From the NCBI GenBank assembly GCA_963639765.1, contig CAVHXA010000015.1, forward strand, positions 1 through 46,875: a DNA stretch of 46,875 bases, written 5' to 3'. The notes under the pieces are model-generated. The model was not told the origin of the DNA, did not search any database, and saw only the letters and a program-made list of their open reading frames with translations. The DNA is from CAVHXA01 sp963639765. Its GTDB lineage: Bacteria; Bacillota; Clostridia; Oscillospirales; Oscillospiraceae. Of this stretch, positions 40,125 to 46,875 are shown piece by piece. Numbering within the stretch: the stretch's first letter is position 1; each line of letters begins with the position of its first letter. The translations under genes and the position numbers were made by a program.

Positions 40125-40741
40125 TTGCCATCATCGACTATGGCGTGGGCAACCTGTTTTCGCTCAAAAGCTCTCTGCAGGCTCTTGGATGCAGCGCTGT
40201 GGTGACGCATGACCGCGCACAGCTGGAGCAGGCGGACCATATCATCCTGCCCGGAGTGGGAGCCTTTGGAGATGCGGCAGAGAGACTGCGCAAATCCGGG
40301 ATGTTTCAGGCCGTGCTCGATCAGGCGGCAGCCGGAAAGCCTCTGCTGGGCATCTGCCTCGGCATGCAGCTTCTGTTTGACGAATCCGCCGAATTCGGAA
40401 GGCATCCGGGGCTGGGCCTGATTGGTGGACAGGTTCGGGATATCCGCGATGCGATTGGACCGGGGCTTGCCGTGCCGCACATGGGCTGGAACAGCCTGCA
40501 TTTTCCGGATGACCGTCCGCGCAGCCCGATTTTTTCCGAGCTCAGCGAGGGCGACTGCGTATATTTCGTACATTCCTATGCCGGATTTGACTGCGATGCG
40601 GCCTGTACGGCGGTGACGGACTATGGCGTGCCGCTGACGGCGGCGGTGCAGCGCGGCAATGTATATGGGACCCAGTTTCATCCGGAAAAAAGCGGTGCGG
40701 TCGGTCTGAAAATATTAAAGGCATTTAGTCGATTGGAGTGA
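40121..40741 (+). CDS. hisH: Imidazole glycerol phosphate synthase, glutaminase subunit
   Basis: The 206-residue class I glutaminase feeds ammonia to HisF. The nucleophile Cys lies in GICLGMQLLFD, and the His/Glu pair in GTQFHPEKSG. N-terminal IAIIDYGVGNLFSLKSSLQA is standard. ATGA overlap with hisD; hisA follows after six bases. Confidence 0.97.
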   Translation: MIAIIDYGVGNLFSLKSSLQALGCSAVVTHDRAQLEQADHIILPGVGAFGDAAERLRKSGMFQAVLDQAAAGKPLLGICLGMQLLFDESAEFGRHPGLGLIGGQVRDIRDAIGPGLAVPHMGWNSLHFPDDRPRSPIFSELSEGDCVYFVHSYAGFDCDAACTAVTDYGVPLTAAVQRGNVYGTQFHPEKSGAVGLKILKAFSRLE

Positions 40742-40747
40742 ACAACG

Positions 40748-41461
40748 ATGATTTTGCTGCCCGCGATTGATCTGTATGCGGCAAAGGTTGTCCGCCTGTC
40801 CAGGGGGGACTATGACAGCATGACCGTTTATTCGGACGATCCCGTCGCCAGAGCACGGGAATTTCAGGCACAGGGGGCCGAATGGCTGCATATCGTGGAT
40901 CTGGAGGGCGCCCGCGACGGAACCACACCCAATTTTTCCGTGATTGCCGATATCTGCGCACAGACGGATCTCTGCCTTGAGGCGGGCGGGGGAATTCGAA
41001 GCATGCAGACCATGGCGGAATATTTCAATGCCGGGGTACAGCGGGTGATTCTGGGCACGGCGGCAATTACGCAGCCGGAGCTTCTGCAAAGAGCCCTCGA
41101 CCGCTTTGGCCCGAGGATTGCCGTTGGCGTGGACCTGAAGGACGCGGCCGTGGCCATTCACGGCTGGAAGCAGACAGCATCCGAGCCCGCAGACGTATTC
41201 TTTTCGCGGCTGTGCGAACTGGGTGTGCAGACGGTTGTCTGCACGGATATTTCGCGTGACGGAATGCTGGGCGGAGCGAATGTGGAGCTCTATCGCAATC
41301 TGTCCGCGCGGTTTTCGCTGCAGCTGATCGCCTCGGGTGGAATTTCCGGCATGGACGAGCTGCGGCAGCTCAGAGACATGGGCCTGTATGGCGCGATTCT
41401 TGGCAAGGCCCTGTATACAGGCACACTCAGTCTTACACAGGCTCTTTCGGAGGTGGGCTGA
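40748..41461 (+). CDS. hisA: ProFAR isomerase
   Basis: This 237-residue (beta/alpha)8 barrel catalyses the Amadori isomerisation of ProFAR to PRFAR. LLPAIDLYAAKVVRLSRGDY has the catalytic Asp; LEAGGGIRSMQTM and VVCTDISRDGMLGGANVELY are the second-half phosphate and acid motifs. TGATG overlap of one base with hisF. Confidence 0.95.
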   Translation: MILLPAIDLYAAKVVRLSRGDYDSMTVYSDDPVARAREFQAQGAEWLHIVDLEGARDGTTPNFSVIADICAQTDLCLEAGGGIRSMQTMAEYFNAGVQRVILGTAAITQPELLQRALDRFGPRIAVGVDLKDAAVAIHGWKQTASEPADVFFSRLCELGVQTVVCTDISRDGMLGGANVELYRNLSARFSLQLIASGGISGMDELRQLRDMGLYGAILGKALYTGTLSLTQALSEVG

Positions 41462-42219
41462 TGCTTGCAAAACGAATCATACCCTGTCTGGACATCCGCA
41501 ACGGGCGCGTGGTCAAGGGCACAAACTTTCAGGGCCTGCAGGACGTATCAGACCCTGTTTCATTGGCACAGGCCTATTGCAGCGGCGGCGCGGACGAGCT
41601 TGTGTTTTACGACATCACGGCCTCGCACGAAAACCGAAGCCTGTTCACGGACGTGCTGACTGCGGTGGCCTCAGTCCTTTTCATCCCGCTCACGGTGGGC
41701 GGCGGAATTCGCAGCACGCAGGATTTTGAACGGGTGCTCGCCTGCGGGGCAGACAAGGTTTCGGTCAACTCCGGCGCTCTGAAGGATCCGGACCTGATTG
41801 ACCGTGCTGCCAGACGCTACGGCAGCCAGTGTGTGGTGCTTTCGGCGGATGTGCGGCGTGTGGACGGACAGTATCGCGTTTTTGCCAACGGAGGCCGCAT
41901 AGACACCGGTCTGGATGCCCTGGAGTGGATCTGCCAGGGCGTGGACCGCGGAGCGGGTGAGGTTGTGGTGAATTCCATCGATACCGACGGTGTACAGAGC
42001 GGCTTTGATCTGCCGCTGCTGCACGAGGTGTGCAGCCGGGTTTCCGTGCCGGTGGTGGCCTCTGGCGGGGCGGGCAGCATACAGGACTTTATCCGCCTGT
42101 TTTCACAGGTGCCGGATGTCAGCGCCGGTCTGGCGGCCAGCATTTTCCACTTTGGCCGGGTAGCGATCCCGGTACTGAAAAAGGAGCTTGCACAGAAGGG
42201 AGTGTGTGTGCGGCAATGA
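41461..42219 (+). CDS. hisF: Imidazole glycerol phosphate synthase, cyclase subunit
   Basis: The 252-residue barrel partner of HisH makes IGP and AICAR. RIIPCLDIRNGRVVKGTNFQ carries the first catalytic Asp; the second lies in VLSADVRRVDG, whose usual form is xxAIDAKR, a mild variation. PLTVGGGIRSTQDF and NSIDTDGVQSGFDL are canonical. ATGA overlap with hisI. Confidence 0.96.
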   Translation: MLAKRIIPCLDIRNGRVVKGTNFQGLQDVSDPVSLAQAYCSGGADELVFYDITASHENRSLFTDVLTAVASVLFIPLTVGGGIRSTQDFERVLACGADKVSVNSGALKDPDLIDRAARRYGSQCVVLSADVRRVDGQYRVFANGGRIDTGLDALEWICQGVDRGAGEVVVNSIDTDGVQSGFDLPLLHEVCSRVSVPVVASGGAGSIQDFIRLFSQVPDVSAGLAASIFHFGRVAIPVLKKELAQKGVCVRQ

Positions 42220-42569
42220 CAGAGCCGAAGAATCTGCGATTTGACAGCCGCGGTCTGATCCCGGCGATTGTTCAGGACGTCCGAACAGGACGGGTGCTCA
42301 CGCTGGCGTATATGAACCGGCAGTCCCTCGAAATTTCCCTGCAGCGGCGGCTGACCTGCTTCTGGTCGCGTTCGCGTCAGACCCTCTGGCTAAAGGGCGA
42401 AACGAGCGGAAATTATCAGCATATCGTTTCCATACAGGCCGACTGCGACGGCGACGCACTGCTGGTGCAGGTAAGGAAAGACGGCCCGGCCTGCCATCTT
42501 GGCACGGATTCCTGCTTTGATACCGAGCCGATCATGCAAGGAGACACAGAATATGAACGAACAGTTTAG
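42216..42569 (+). CDS. hisI: Phosphoribosyl-AMP cyclohydrolase
   Basis: The 117-residue monofunctional HisI opens the adenine ring of PR-AMP. Zinc and Mg ligands lie in SIQADCDGDALLVQV and GPACHLGTDSCF, and LTLAYMNRQSLEISLQRR is typical. Start ATG 42216 overlaps hisF. Its 3' end overlaps hisE by 17 bases. Confidence 0.96.
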   Translation: MTEPKNLRFDSRGLIPAIVQDVRTGRVLTLAYMNRQSLEISLQRRLTCFWSRSRQTLWLKGETSGNYQHIVSIQADCDGDALLVQVRKDGPACHLGTDSCFDTEPIMQGDTEYERTV

Positions 42570-42891
42570 CTATCGGCAATTGTATGATCTGCTGCTTGCA
42601 CGCAGCGAGCAACGGCCCGAGGGCTCCTATACCACCTACCTGTTTGAAAAGGGTCTGGATAAAATCCTGAAGAAGGTCGGGGAGGAGTGTACCGAGGTAA
42701 TTATTGCCGCCAAGGCGCAGGATCATCGCGAAACGGTGTATGAAATCGCGGATCTTGCCTATCATGTGCTGGTACTGATGGTGCAGGCCGGCATCACACC
42801 GGAAGAAATCGCAGAAGAGCTGGCGGGCCGCCATGTGATTGACCGCAAGGTAAAGCAGGAAAAAATGGCCTCCGACGCGGTGACGCAATGA
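42553..42891 (+). CDS. hisE: Phosphoribosyl-ATP pyrophosphatase
   Basis: The 112-residue MazG-like enzyme hydrolyses PR-ATP. The helical metal motif is GLDKILKKVGEECTEVIIAA, followed by ETVYEIADLAYHVLVLMVQA. ATG 42553 follows AAGGAG by nine bases; the gene is separate from hisI, unlike the fused HisIE of many bacteria. ATGA overlap with hisJ. Confidence 0.95.
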   Translation: MNEQFSYRQLYDLLLARSEQRPEGSYTTYLFEKGLDKILKKVGEECTEVIIAAKAQDHRETVYEIADLAYHVLVLMVQAGITPEEIAEELAGRHVIDRKVKQEKMASDAVTQ

Positions 42892-43718
42892 CCGGGGATT
42901 TTCACACCCACAGTGTCCTGGATGACGGAACGGCCACACTGGACGAAATGGCCGCCGCTGCCCGGCGGCTTGGGCTGAGCCGGCTCGGCCTTTCGGGCCA
43001 CAGCTACTGTCCGGAGCAGACGGATTTCTGCCTTGCCTCCGACCGCGTTGCCGACTATATGGAACAAGCCCGCAGAGTGCAGCGCAGATATGCCGGTCAG
43101 CCGGAGATTCTGGTCGGTATGGAGCTGGATCTGTTCGGGAGCAGGCCGCAGGGGCTGGATTATGTGATCGGCTCGGTACACAGCATCTGCCGGAACGGCG
43201 TGTTCTGCAGTGTGGACGAGAGTGCTGCCGCAAGTGCACGGACCGTTGAACAGCTTTTTGGCGGCGACTGGTATCGGTATACGGATGCGTATTATGATCA
43301 TGTGGCAAGACTTCCGGAGCAGACCGGCTGCGACTGGATCGGACATTTTGATCTGGTGACAAAATTCAACCGGCTTGTTCCGGCCTTTGACGAGCAGAGT
43401 CCGCGCTATCTGAGCCGCGCGCTGGAGGTTATGGAATATCTGGTTCGTCGGGGCGTCTGTTTTGAAATCAATACCGGTGCGATGGCCCGGGGCCTTCGCG
43501 GAGTCCCCTATCCGGAGCCGACACTGCTGCGCCGTCTGTGCGAGCTGGGCGGCGAGGTAGTTTTCTGTTCGGACGCCCATGCGGCGGAGCAGCTGTGCTA
43601 TGGCTTTTGGCAGGCTGCACAGCTGGCACAGGCCGCCGGATTCCGGCACCGCCTGCTTCGTACGGCCCACGGCTTTGAAGCGGTCGGCCTTTTCGACGGA
43701 CTCGACCCGGCTCTCTGA
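42888..43718 (+). CDS. hisJ: Histidinol-phosphatase, PHP type
   Basis: This 276-residue PHP-superfamily phosphatase has the metal motifs DFHTHSVLDDGT, LSGHSYCPE, GMELDLF, GSVHSI, GHFDLVTKFN and FCSDAHAAEQ. It removes phosphate from histidinol phosphate. Because HisB lacks a phosphatase domain, this gene completes the pathway. Last gene of the operon; ATCCGG...CCGGAT (43718-43745) follows without a T-run. Confidence 0.93.
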   Translation: MTGDFHTHSVLDDGTATLDEMAAAARRLGLSRLGLSGHSYCPEQTDFCLASDRVADYMEQARRVQRRYAGQPEILVGMELDLFGSRPQGLDYVIGSVHSICRNGVFCSVDESAAASARTVEQLFGGDWYRYTDAYYDHVARLPEQTGCDWIGHFDLVTKFNRLVPAFDEQSPRYLSRALEVMEYLVRRGVCFEINTGAMARGLRGVPYPEPTLLRRLCELGGEVVFCSDAHAAEQLCYGFWQAAQLAQAAGFRHRLLRTAHGFEAVGLFDGLDPAL

Positions 43719-43753
43719 TCCGGCGAAAACTGCTGCTTTCCGGATTCCGGTGC

Positions 43754-43782
43754 TTGTATTGTGCCGGAATATGCTTTATAAT
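43754..43782 (+). promoter_or_regulatory. Sigma-A promoter of acylation cassette
   Basis: TTGTAT (43754-43759), 17 bases and TATAAT (43777-43782), 37 bases before the GTG start. Confidence 0.75.
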
Positions 43783-43819
43783 GGAAAAGACACACAGATT
43801 GCGAAAAGGAGGCAGCGCG

Positions 43820-45223
43820 GTGGAACTATACAGCATATCGTTTCTGAGCTGCTTTCTGCCCGCCGCAGTTTTCCTGCACAGCATATGCAGAAGCCTGCGT
43901 ATCAGAAATGCGCTGCTGCTGGCCGCAGGTCTGATTTTTTATGCCTGCGGCAGCCTGACGGGCCTGCTTACGCTGCTGCTGCTGAGCCTGGCGGCCTATC
44001 TTTTCGGACTTCTGGCGGCTCGCGCCAGACGCAAGGGGCCTGTGGTGGCCGCTGCCGCGGTGCTCTGCCTGGGCGTGCTGGTCGTGTTCAAATATCTTGA
44101 TTTCCTTCTGAGCGCGGTATGGGCGCCTGCCGGCGGTCAATGGAGCGGCCTGGGTCTGGCAGCTCCGGCCGGACTGTCCTTTTTCACCTTCAAATGCCTC
44201 AGCTATGTAATCGACGCGGCAAAAAATCCGCAGCAGGCCAGCCGGAGATTTACTCCGGTTCTTCTCTATACATCCTTTTTCCCGCAGCTTATGGCGGGGC
44301 CCATTACCCGCTTTGCCGATTTTTCTCCTGCCCTCGCGCAGCGTGAAACAGACCTTGCACAGACCGGGCGGGGCCTTCGCCGCTTTGTCATCGGCCTTGC
44401 AAAAAAGGTCCTTCTGGCCGAGGCAATGGGCCGGATGGCGGATGCCGGCTTTGGCCTTGACGCATCACAGCTGAGTCCGACACTGGCCTGGCTGTCGGCC
44501 GTCTGCTACACCCTGCAGATCTATCTCGATTTTTCCGGTTATTCCGATATGGCCATCGGCCTGGGCCGGATGTTCGGCTTCGAAACCGGCGAAAACTTTC
44601 TCTACCCCTATACGGCGCGGAGCATTACCGACTTCTGGCGGCGGTGGCACATCTCACTTTCCCTGTGGTTTCGCGACTATCTCTACATCCCTCTGGGCGG
44701 CAGCCGCCGGGGTCGTCTGCGCACAGCCGCAAACAAGCTGATCGTATTTGTCCTGTGCGGACTCTGGCACGGAGCCGGCTGGACCTTTCTTGCGTGGGGG
44801 CTCTGGCACGGCATGCTCTCGGCCCTTGAAAGTCTGCTGCCCCGGACAGAGGCGCCGCAGGCACCGCTGCGCCGCGCTTTGGGCCATGTGCTGACCATGC
44901 TGGCCGTCTGCGCGGGCTTTGTGCTGTTCCGGGCCGATACACCCGGTGACGCGATTGCAATGCTGGGCGCAATGATCGGCGGATGCGGAAGTCCGGCTTC
45001 GGCCGGCGTGCTGCTGCGCAGCACGTGCAGCGGCTATCATATGGCCATGCTGGCGATATCCGCGGCTGCCTGCCTGCCGCTGCTGCCGGCGCTGAAACGG
45101 CACTGTGCCGAAAAACCCGGCTGGCAGCTGCTTTCGTATCTGGGCTGTGCGATGCTGCTGCTGCTGAGCCTTGCGGCCATCGCGGCGGGAGACTTTTCTC
45201 CGTTTATCTATTATCAATTCTGA
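43820..45223 (+). CDS. MBOAT-family O-acyltransferase (AlgI/PatA-like)
   Basis: The 467-residue multispanning protein has the MBOAT core LYPYTARSITDFWRRWHISL, LWFRDYLYIPLGGSRRG and the catalytic His in CGLWHGAGWTFLAWGLWHGM. Members pass acyl (often acetyl) groups across the membrane to polysaccharide or teichoic acid. Start GTG 43820 follows AAGGAGG by seven bases; the frame's earlier start overlaps the promoter. It stands ten bases before an AlgJ-type gene, the usual partner. Confidence 0.93.
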   Translation: MELYSISFLSCFLPAAVFLHSICRSLRIRNALLLAAGLIFYACGSLTGLLTLLLLSLAAYLFGLLAARARRKGPVVAAAAVLCLGVLVVFKYLDFLLSAVWAPAGGQWSGLGLAAPAGLSFFTFKCLSYVIDAAKNPQQASRRFTPVLLYTSFFPQLMAGPITRFADFSPALAQRETDLAQTGRGLRRFVIGLAKKVLLAEAMGRMADAGFGLDASQLSPTLAWLSAVCYTLQIYLDFSGYSDMAIGLGRMFGFETGENFLYPYTARSITDFWRRWHISLSLWFRDYLYIPLGGSRRGRLRTAANKLIVFVLCGLWHGAGWTFLAWGLWHGMLSALESLLPRTEAPQAPLRRALGHVLTMLAVCAGFVLFRADTPGDAIAMLGAMIGGCGSPASAGVLLRSTCSGYHMAMLAISAAACLPLLPALKRHCAEKPGWQLLSYLGCAMLLLLSLAAIAAGDFSPFIYYQF

Positions 45224-45233
45224 GGGCCTGCAC

Positions 45234-46571
45234 ATGAACGAAAAATATCTTGCCGCCGGGTTTTGCGTGATCTGCCTGCTGATCTGTCTCAGCCTGCTGG
45301 TCGGAATGCTGATTTTCGGTCCCGCACAGGCCGGCGCAAACGAGATTCTGGCGGCAATGCCCGCCGTGAAAACCGAAGAAGGCGGCTGGAACACAAGCTG
45401 GCTGTCTGAGCTGACCGAATACATAAACGACCATTTCTTTGCCAGAAACGAGCTCATCAGTATTGGCAACCGCATAAAGGCCGCGGTGTTTGCCTCCTCC
45501 GGTGAGCAGAGCGTTATTCTGGGCAGCAGCGGCTGGCTGTATTACGCCTCCACTCTCGACGACTACACGGGCACCCTTCCGATGACCAAACGGGAGCTTT
45601 TCTGTGCGGCGAAAAATCTGTCCCTGATGCAGGAGTATTGCGAAGAAAGACAGATTGCACTGCGCTTTGTCATTGCGCCGGACAAAAACGCCCTGTATGA
45701 CGAAAATATGCCCGACTTTGGCACAAAGGCCCAAAAGCGCGACGCGCAGCGGCTGCTGGAGCTGCTGGACGAAATGGGCGTGTGCAGCGTTGACCTCTAC
45801 ACCGCCTTTCGCGAGCAGGAGCAGGTTCTGTATTTTGCCCACGACTCACACTGGAACAGCCGGGGCGCTGCTCTGGCGGCAGACGAGATTCTGCACAGTC
45901 TCGGAAAAAGCAGCTCGTATTTTTCGGCCGACTTTTCGCAGACCGAAGCGCACACGGGCGATCTGTATGAGATGCTGTATCCGGCCTTTGCCGACAGCGA
46001 ACGGAATCCGGTCTGCTCGCAGACGCTCAGCTTTACACACGAAGGCCAGAATGCCCGACCGGACAGTATTACCCTCAATACCCGCAGTGCGGGAGGAGAA
46101 GACGTCCTTCTGGCCTACCGCGACTCGTTTGGCAATCTGCTGTACCCCTATCTGGCCGATGCATTTGCACAGGCGCGGTTTTCGCGCTCGACAGCCTATG
46201 ACCTCACACAGGCCGAGGCGCTGGGCGCCGACTGCGTTATAATCGAACTGGTAGAACGCAACCTGTCGTATCTGCAGAATGCTCCGGTGATGCCCTCACC
46301 GCTTCGTGCGGTGCAGGCAGAGGCCCATATGTCCGCGTCCCTTTCTCTGACACAGCAGGACCGGGCACCCGAGGGTTGTATCTGCCTCAGCGGCACGGCG
46401 CCTGAGGAGATCGACGACGATTCGCCGGTTTATGTGGTGACGGATACAGGCACCTACGAGGCGTTTCTGTGCGCCAACGGAGGCTTTTGCGTGTATCTGC
46501 CGCAGAACAGCCGTCCCACACAGATCATTGCAACCGTTGGCGGTATTTTCACCGCCTGTAATACGAAATAA
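45234..46571 (+). CDS. AlgJ/DHHW-type SGNH acetylation protein
   Basis: The 445-residue protein has one N-terminal signal anchor (LAAGFCVICLLICLSLLVGM) and an extracytoplasmic domain. LGSSGWLYYAST, IAPDKNALY, AHDSHWNSRGAALAADE (the DxHW motif) and YRDSFGNLLYPYLADAF (nucleophile Ser) match the AlgJ/AlgX/DHHW family. These transfer or remove acetyl groups delivered by the adjacent MBOAT. Start ATG 45234. The target polymer cannot be read here. Confidence 0.88.
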   Translation: MNEKYLAAGFCVICLLICLSLLVGMLIFGPAQAGANEILAAMPAVKTEEGGWNTSWLSELTEYINDHFFARNELISIGNRIKAAVFASSGEQSVILGSSGWLYYASTLDDYTGTLPMTKRELFCAAKNLSLMQEYCEERQIALRFVIAPDKNALYDENMPDFGTKAQKRDAQRLLELLDEMGVCSVDLYTAFREQEQVLYFAHDSHWNSRGAALAADEILHSLGKSSSYFSADFSQTEAHTGDLYEMLYPAFADSERNPVCSQTLSFTHEGQNARPDSITLNTRSAGGEDVLLAYRDSFGNLLYPYLADAFAQARFSRSTAYDLTQAEALGADCVIIELVERNLSYLQNAPVMPSPLRAVQAEAHMSASLSLTQQDRAPEGCICLSGTAPEEIDDDSPVYVVTDTGTYEAFLCANGGFCVYLPQNSRPTQIIATVGGIFTACNTK

Positions 46572-46593
46572 ATCCGGACAAGAGGAATGCACC

Positions 46594-46875
46594 ATGAAAA
46601 GAATCTATGCCGCCATTCTTTGCCTGCTGCTGATTGCAGCCCTGTGTGCCTGTGCGGACACCTCTTCGGAGAGTACGGCCGCCGCGCAGACCGAACAGCC
46701 TGCGGCAGAAGCAAAGCAGCCTGAGGCTCCGGCAGAGGCACAGCCCGAGGAAGTATCCGAACAGCCGGAGGAGCAGCCTGCCGACGAAAAGGAACAGCCC
46801 GCAGTCCAGACCGAACAGCCCGCGGCCCAGACCGAACAGCCCGCGGCCCAGACCGAGCAGCCCGCAGTCCAGACC
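46594..46875 (+). CDS. Lipoprotein with EQPAxQT repeats (partial, runs off window)
   Basis: Ninety-four codons are visible and the frame is open at the window edge. A lipoprotein signal (KRIYAAILCLLLIAALCAC) ends at lipobox LCAC, Cys 20. Next comes a Pro/Glu/Gln/Ala-rich stretch and four in-register heptads EQPA[VA]QT. Such regions act as spacers through the wall; the functional domain presumably lies beyond the window. AGAGGA ribosome binding site; same strand and 22 bases after the AlgJ-type gene, so probably co-transcribed. Confidence 0.8.
   Translation, partial: MKRIYAAILCLLLIAALCACADTSSESTAAAQTEQPAAEAKQPEAPAEAQPEEVSEQPEEQPADEKEQPAVQTEQPAAQTEQPAAQTEQPAVQT
46792..46875 (+). repeat. 21-bp tandem repeats in lipoprotein gene
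   Basis: Four 21-base units, GARCAGCCCGCRGYCCAGACC, fill the last 84 bases exactly and seem to continue outside the window. A related degenerate unit occurs near 46689-46704. The unit is seven codons, so copy number can vary in frame. Confidence 0.92.

Overview
The window looks like a GC-rich Firmicutes (class Clostridia, probably Oscillospirales/Ruminococcaceae-like) chromosome. The basis is the gene order rpoB-rpoC-L7Ae-rpsL-rpsG-fusA-tuf, a zinc-type S14, a short HisG paired with HisZ, strong AGGAGG ribosome binding sites, and sigma-A promoters with exact 17-bp spacers. I cannot fix genus or species from the sequence alone.

Layout. Positions 1-4900 are accessory: a family of GC-rich dispersed repeats flanks an SGNH-type esterase gene (minus). 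Next come a small plus-strand gene that looks like a DinB-fold protein interrupted by a collagen-like GGP tract, a Na/Pi cotransporter with a PhoU-like tail (minus, apparent CTG start, candidate Pho box), and a Nudix hydrolase. Positions 5000-35110 hold the transcription/translation core, all on the plus strand: rpoB, rpoC, an L7Ae-like protein, rpsL, rpsG, fusA, tuf, a short archaeal/eukaryal-type proS, then the complete S10, spc and alpha clusters from rpsJ to rplQ with secY, map, infA and rpoA. Internal promoters precede the L7Ae gene, tuf and rpsJ. A tRNA-Thr(GGT) with its own promoter and terminator follows.

Positions 35400-43720 form one tightly overlapped histidine operon, hisC-B-Z-G-D-H-A-F-I-E-J. 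It encodes every step from PRPP and ATP to histidine, including a PHP-type histidinol-phosphatase. From 43750 to the end a separate unit encodes an MBOAT O-acyltransferase, a membrane-anchored AlgJ/DHHW-type SGNH protein and the start of a lipoprotein rich in EQPAxQT repeats. This is a probable cell-surface or exopolysaccharide acylation cassette.

Most of the window is conserved housekeeping DNA. The less ordinary signals are: the DinB-like/collagen-like chimera that has lost its metal ligands (1799-2353); a lineage-specific insertion with an internal duplication in RpoC (about 10451-10894); rpoBC carrying its own consensus promoter away from rplKAJL; proS placed between tuf and rpsJ; absence of adk between secY and map; a possible relic of a KOW-domain gene before infA; an Arg/Gly/Asn-rich tail on S3; and the S10 promoter, whose -35 box sits in the loop of a perfect palindrome. 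I see no CRISPR array, insertion sequence, prophage or rRNA gene.
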